This document shows, piece after piece, positions 6,548 to 7,415 of a stretch of 7,415 bases of DNA (positions are counted from its first letter, which is position 1; every line of letters begins with the position of its first letter). The stretch lies in the NCBI GenBank assembly GCA_002506255.1, contig DAXF01000075.1, positions 10,837 to 18,251 on the forward strand, given 5' to 3'. Source of the stretch: Methanomassiliicoccaceae archaeon UBA367. Lineage in GTDB: Archaea; Thermoplasmatota; Thermoplasmata; Methanomassiliicoccales; Methanomethylophilaceae. Made by a program: the position numbers and the translations under genes. The notes under the pieces are model-generated. The model ran no database searches and had not been told where the DNA came from. It was given only the letters and a program-made list of their open reading frames with translations.

Positions 6548-6702
6548 TGTTGTGCCCGTCGGATACGGTATGCTCCGTCTGCATCCTGTTCCTATAGCGA
6601 TCTGCTTGCATCCGGAACGACCTACGGATCTCTGCGGCGCGATCAGCATGAAACGTCCAAGCTCTAGCCCACTCCCTGCGAACATTAGCCGAAGGCAGCG
6701 TG
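6548..6702. other. Non-coding spacer between the arcS and pyrB promoters
   Basis: About 155 bases of GC-moderate sequence between the two divergent promoter candidates. I see no convincing gene, tRNA, ribosome binding site or strong hairpin. A short direct repeat, TGCATCC (6580-6586 and 6607-6613), and a few four-base stems are present but near chance level. The stretch could hold a long leader, a regulatory site or a small RNA. Confidence 0.4.
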
Positions 6703-6718
6703 AATGAAAGTGTTAAAT
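6703..6718 (+). promoter_or_regulatory. Probable promoter of pyrB (purine-rich BRE plus TATA element)
   Basis: A purine-rich stretch (AATGAAAG, 6703-6710) leads into TGTTAAAT (6711-6718), the most TATA-like sequence upstream of pyrB. Initiation about 26 bases downstream would fall near 6741, leaving a leader of roughly a dozen bases that contains the ribosome binding site at 6743. Confidence 0.4.
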
Positions 6719-6742
6719 CACGAAACGGCCAATTACCTGACC

Positions 6743-6749
6743 GAGGTGA
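6743..6749 (+). promoter_or_regulatory. Ribosome binding site that decides the TTG start of pyrB
   Basis: GAGGTGA is a seven-base match to the anti-Shine-Dalgarno complement and lies four bases before TTG 6754. It is the strongest such site in the window. Confidence 0.65.
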
Positions 6750-6753
6750 GCTG

Positions 6754-7415
6754 TTGGATTTCTATGACCGGGACATTGTATCAATAAAGGACTTTACAAG
6801 AGAGGAGATCGAGGCGCTTCTGGATCTTTCCGAGAAGATGGTGCCGTATGCTATGGGGGAGAAGACCTGGAAGCCTCTCTCAGGAAGGATCTTGGGCAAT
6901 CTTTTCTTCGAGCCTTCCACAAGGACGCGCCTCTCTTTCGAGAGCGCCGCCCATAGGCTTGGGGCAAACGTGATAGATGTTTCGGAAATGTCCATGACAT
7001 CCATATCGAAAGGGGAGACCCTCGCCGATACAATACGCATGGTGGACGCTTACTGTGACGCCATAGTCCTGAGACATCCCCACGAGGGAGCCGCCAGACT
7101 GGCAGCCAAATTCTCTATCAATCCTGTAATAAATGCCGGGGACGGCGCCGGGTCCCACCCAACGCAAACTCTCCTGGACCTTTTCACCATGAGATCCTGC
7201 AAAGGATCCATCGACGGGCTCAACATAGCTCTGGTGGGAGACCTGAAGTACGGCAGGACCGTGCATTCCCTCTCTGATGCTCTGACAGTTTTCGGGGCCA
7301 AGCTCACCCTGGTCGCCCCTGAGCAGCTTCAGATGCCGGACGATATCGTAAGGCATCTGAAGGAGAAGGGCTGCCATGTCAGGCAGACCGACAACCTGGA
7401 AGAGGTCATAAGCGA
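6754..7415 (+). CDS. pyrB: Aspartate carbamoyltransferase catalytic chain (partial, 3' end beyond window)
   Basis: PyrB condenses carbamoyl phosphate and L-aspartate to N-carbamoyl-L-aspartate, the committed step of pyrimidine synthesis. The window holds 220 codons plus two bases of a protein normally a little over 300 residues. Catalytic residues are all visible: the carbamoyl-phosphate loop STRTR at 55-59, Lys86 in SKGETLADT, Arg107 in LRHPHEGAARLAA, His135 and Gln138 in HPTQTLLDLF, and Arg168 in GDLKYGRTVHSL, which contacts aspartate in the E. coli enzyme. The STRTR, RHPxEGA and HPTQ combination separates it from ornithine carbamoyltransferase. The start is TTG 6754, preceded by GAGGTGA and giving the normal N-terminus LDFYDRDIVSIKDF. 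An in-frame GTG at 6700 would add 18 unconserved residues without a ribosome binding site. A regulatory chain gene, pyrI, often follows in archaea but lies outside the window. Confidence 0.95.
   Translation, partial: MDFYDRDIVSIKDFTREEIEALLDLSEKMVPYAMGEKTWKPLSGRILGNLFFEPSTRTRLSFESAAHRLGANVIDVSEMSMTSISKGETLADTIRMVDAYCDAIVLRHPHEGAARLAAKFSINPVINAGDGAGSHPTQTLLDLFTMRSCKGSIDGLNIALVGDLKYGRTVHSLSDALTVFGAKLTLVAPEQLQMPDDIVRHLKEKGCHVRQTDNLEEVIS

Noticed and set aside
6386..6685. Minus-strand 99-codon frame across the arcS start and the divergent spacer
   Set aside because: It overlaps arcS in another frame, lacks a ribosome binding site, and its Arg/Ser/Gly-rich content looks non-coding.
6700..6753. 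Upstream in-frame GTG start for pyrB
   Set aside because: The extra 18 residues do not look like the conserved PyrB N-terminus, and the strong GAGGTGA site directs initiation to TTG 6754.
6520..6753. tRNA or C/D box RNA in the divergent spacer
   Set aside because: No cloverleaf with a GTTCRANNC T-loop and no clear pair of C and D boxes could be found on either strand by eye.
6704..6787. Small 27-codon ORF starting at ATG 6704 and overlapping the start of pyrB, considered as an attenuator-type leader peptide
   Set aside because: Its start has no ribosome binding site and overlaps the presumed pyrB promoter, so the start codon would lie upstream of the expected transcript start.

Overview
The window looks like chromosomal DNA from a euryarchaeon. 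The clearest lineage marker is a gene for archaeosine synthase ArcS, an enzyme of archaeal tRNA modification. AT-rich TATA-type promoters and GGTGA ribosome binding sites fit this. The moderate GC content, the many AGG and ATA codons and the gene style would suit the Thermoplasmata/Methanomassiliicoccales side, but that placement is only an inference. There are no insertion sequences, CRISPR arrays, phage genes or recognisable tRNA/rRNA genes.

Layout: (1) Positions 1-26 on the minus strand hold the first nine codons of a gene whose start, MDIRKIQAT, resembles the N-terminus of archaeal AbrB/PhoU-type phosphate regulators. A TATA box is placed as expected for a leaderless transcript. (2) Positions 27-161 are a very AT-rich divergent promoter region. 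It holds a perfect palindrome (10-bp arms, 1-bp centre) and a cluster of ACATAT half-sites. (3) Positions 162-4642 on the plus strand are a compact phosphate-uptake operon: pstS, a fused pstC-pstA permease gene, pstB and phoU. The last two junctions overlap so that the upstream TGA stop lies inside the next gene's GGTGA ribosome binding site. (4) Positions 4643-4842 are a convergent intergenic region with a 12-bp perfect inverted repeat and oligo-T terminator candidates. (5) Positions 4843-6519 on the minus strand are arcS. (6) Positions 6520-6753 are a divergent promoter region with no convincing gene. (7) Position 6754 to the right edge is the first ~70% of pyrB (aspartate carbamoyltransferase) on the plus strand, starting at TTG.

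How the parts work together: PstS captures phosphate outside the membrane, the fused PstC-PstA protein forms the channel, PstB supplies ATP hydrolysis, and PhoU probably adjusts transport to phosphate status. If the partial gene at the left edge is what it appears to be, it is a good candidate for the local transcriptional regulator, with the palindrome between the two promoters as a candidate operator. arcS and pyrB are housekeeping genes unrelated to phosphate uptake.

This is mostly ordinary archaeal gene content, and I do not see a wholly new system. The points worth a second look are the single-chain permease with about four extra membrane helices between its halves, a 32-bp identical DNA repeat in its two coupling loops, and the divergent regulator/operator arrangement.
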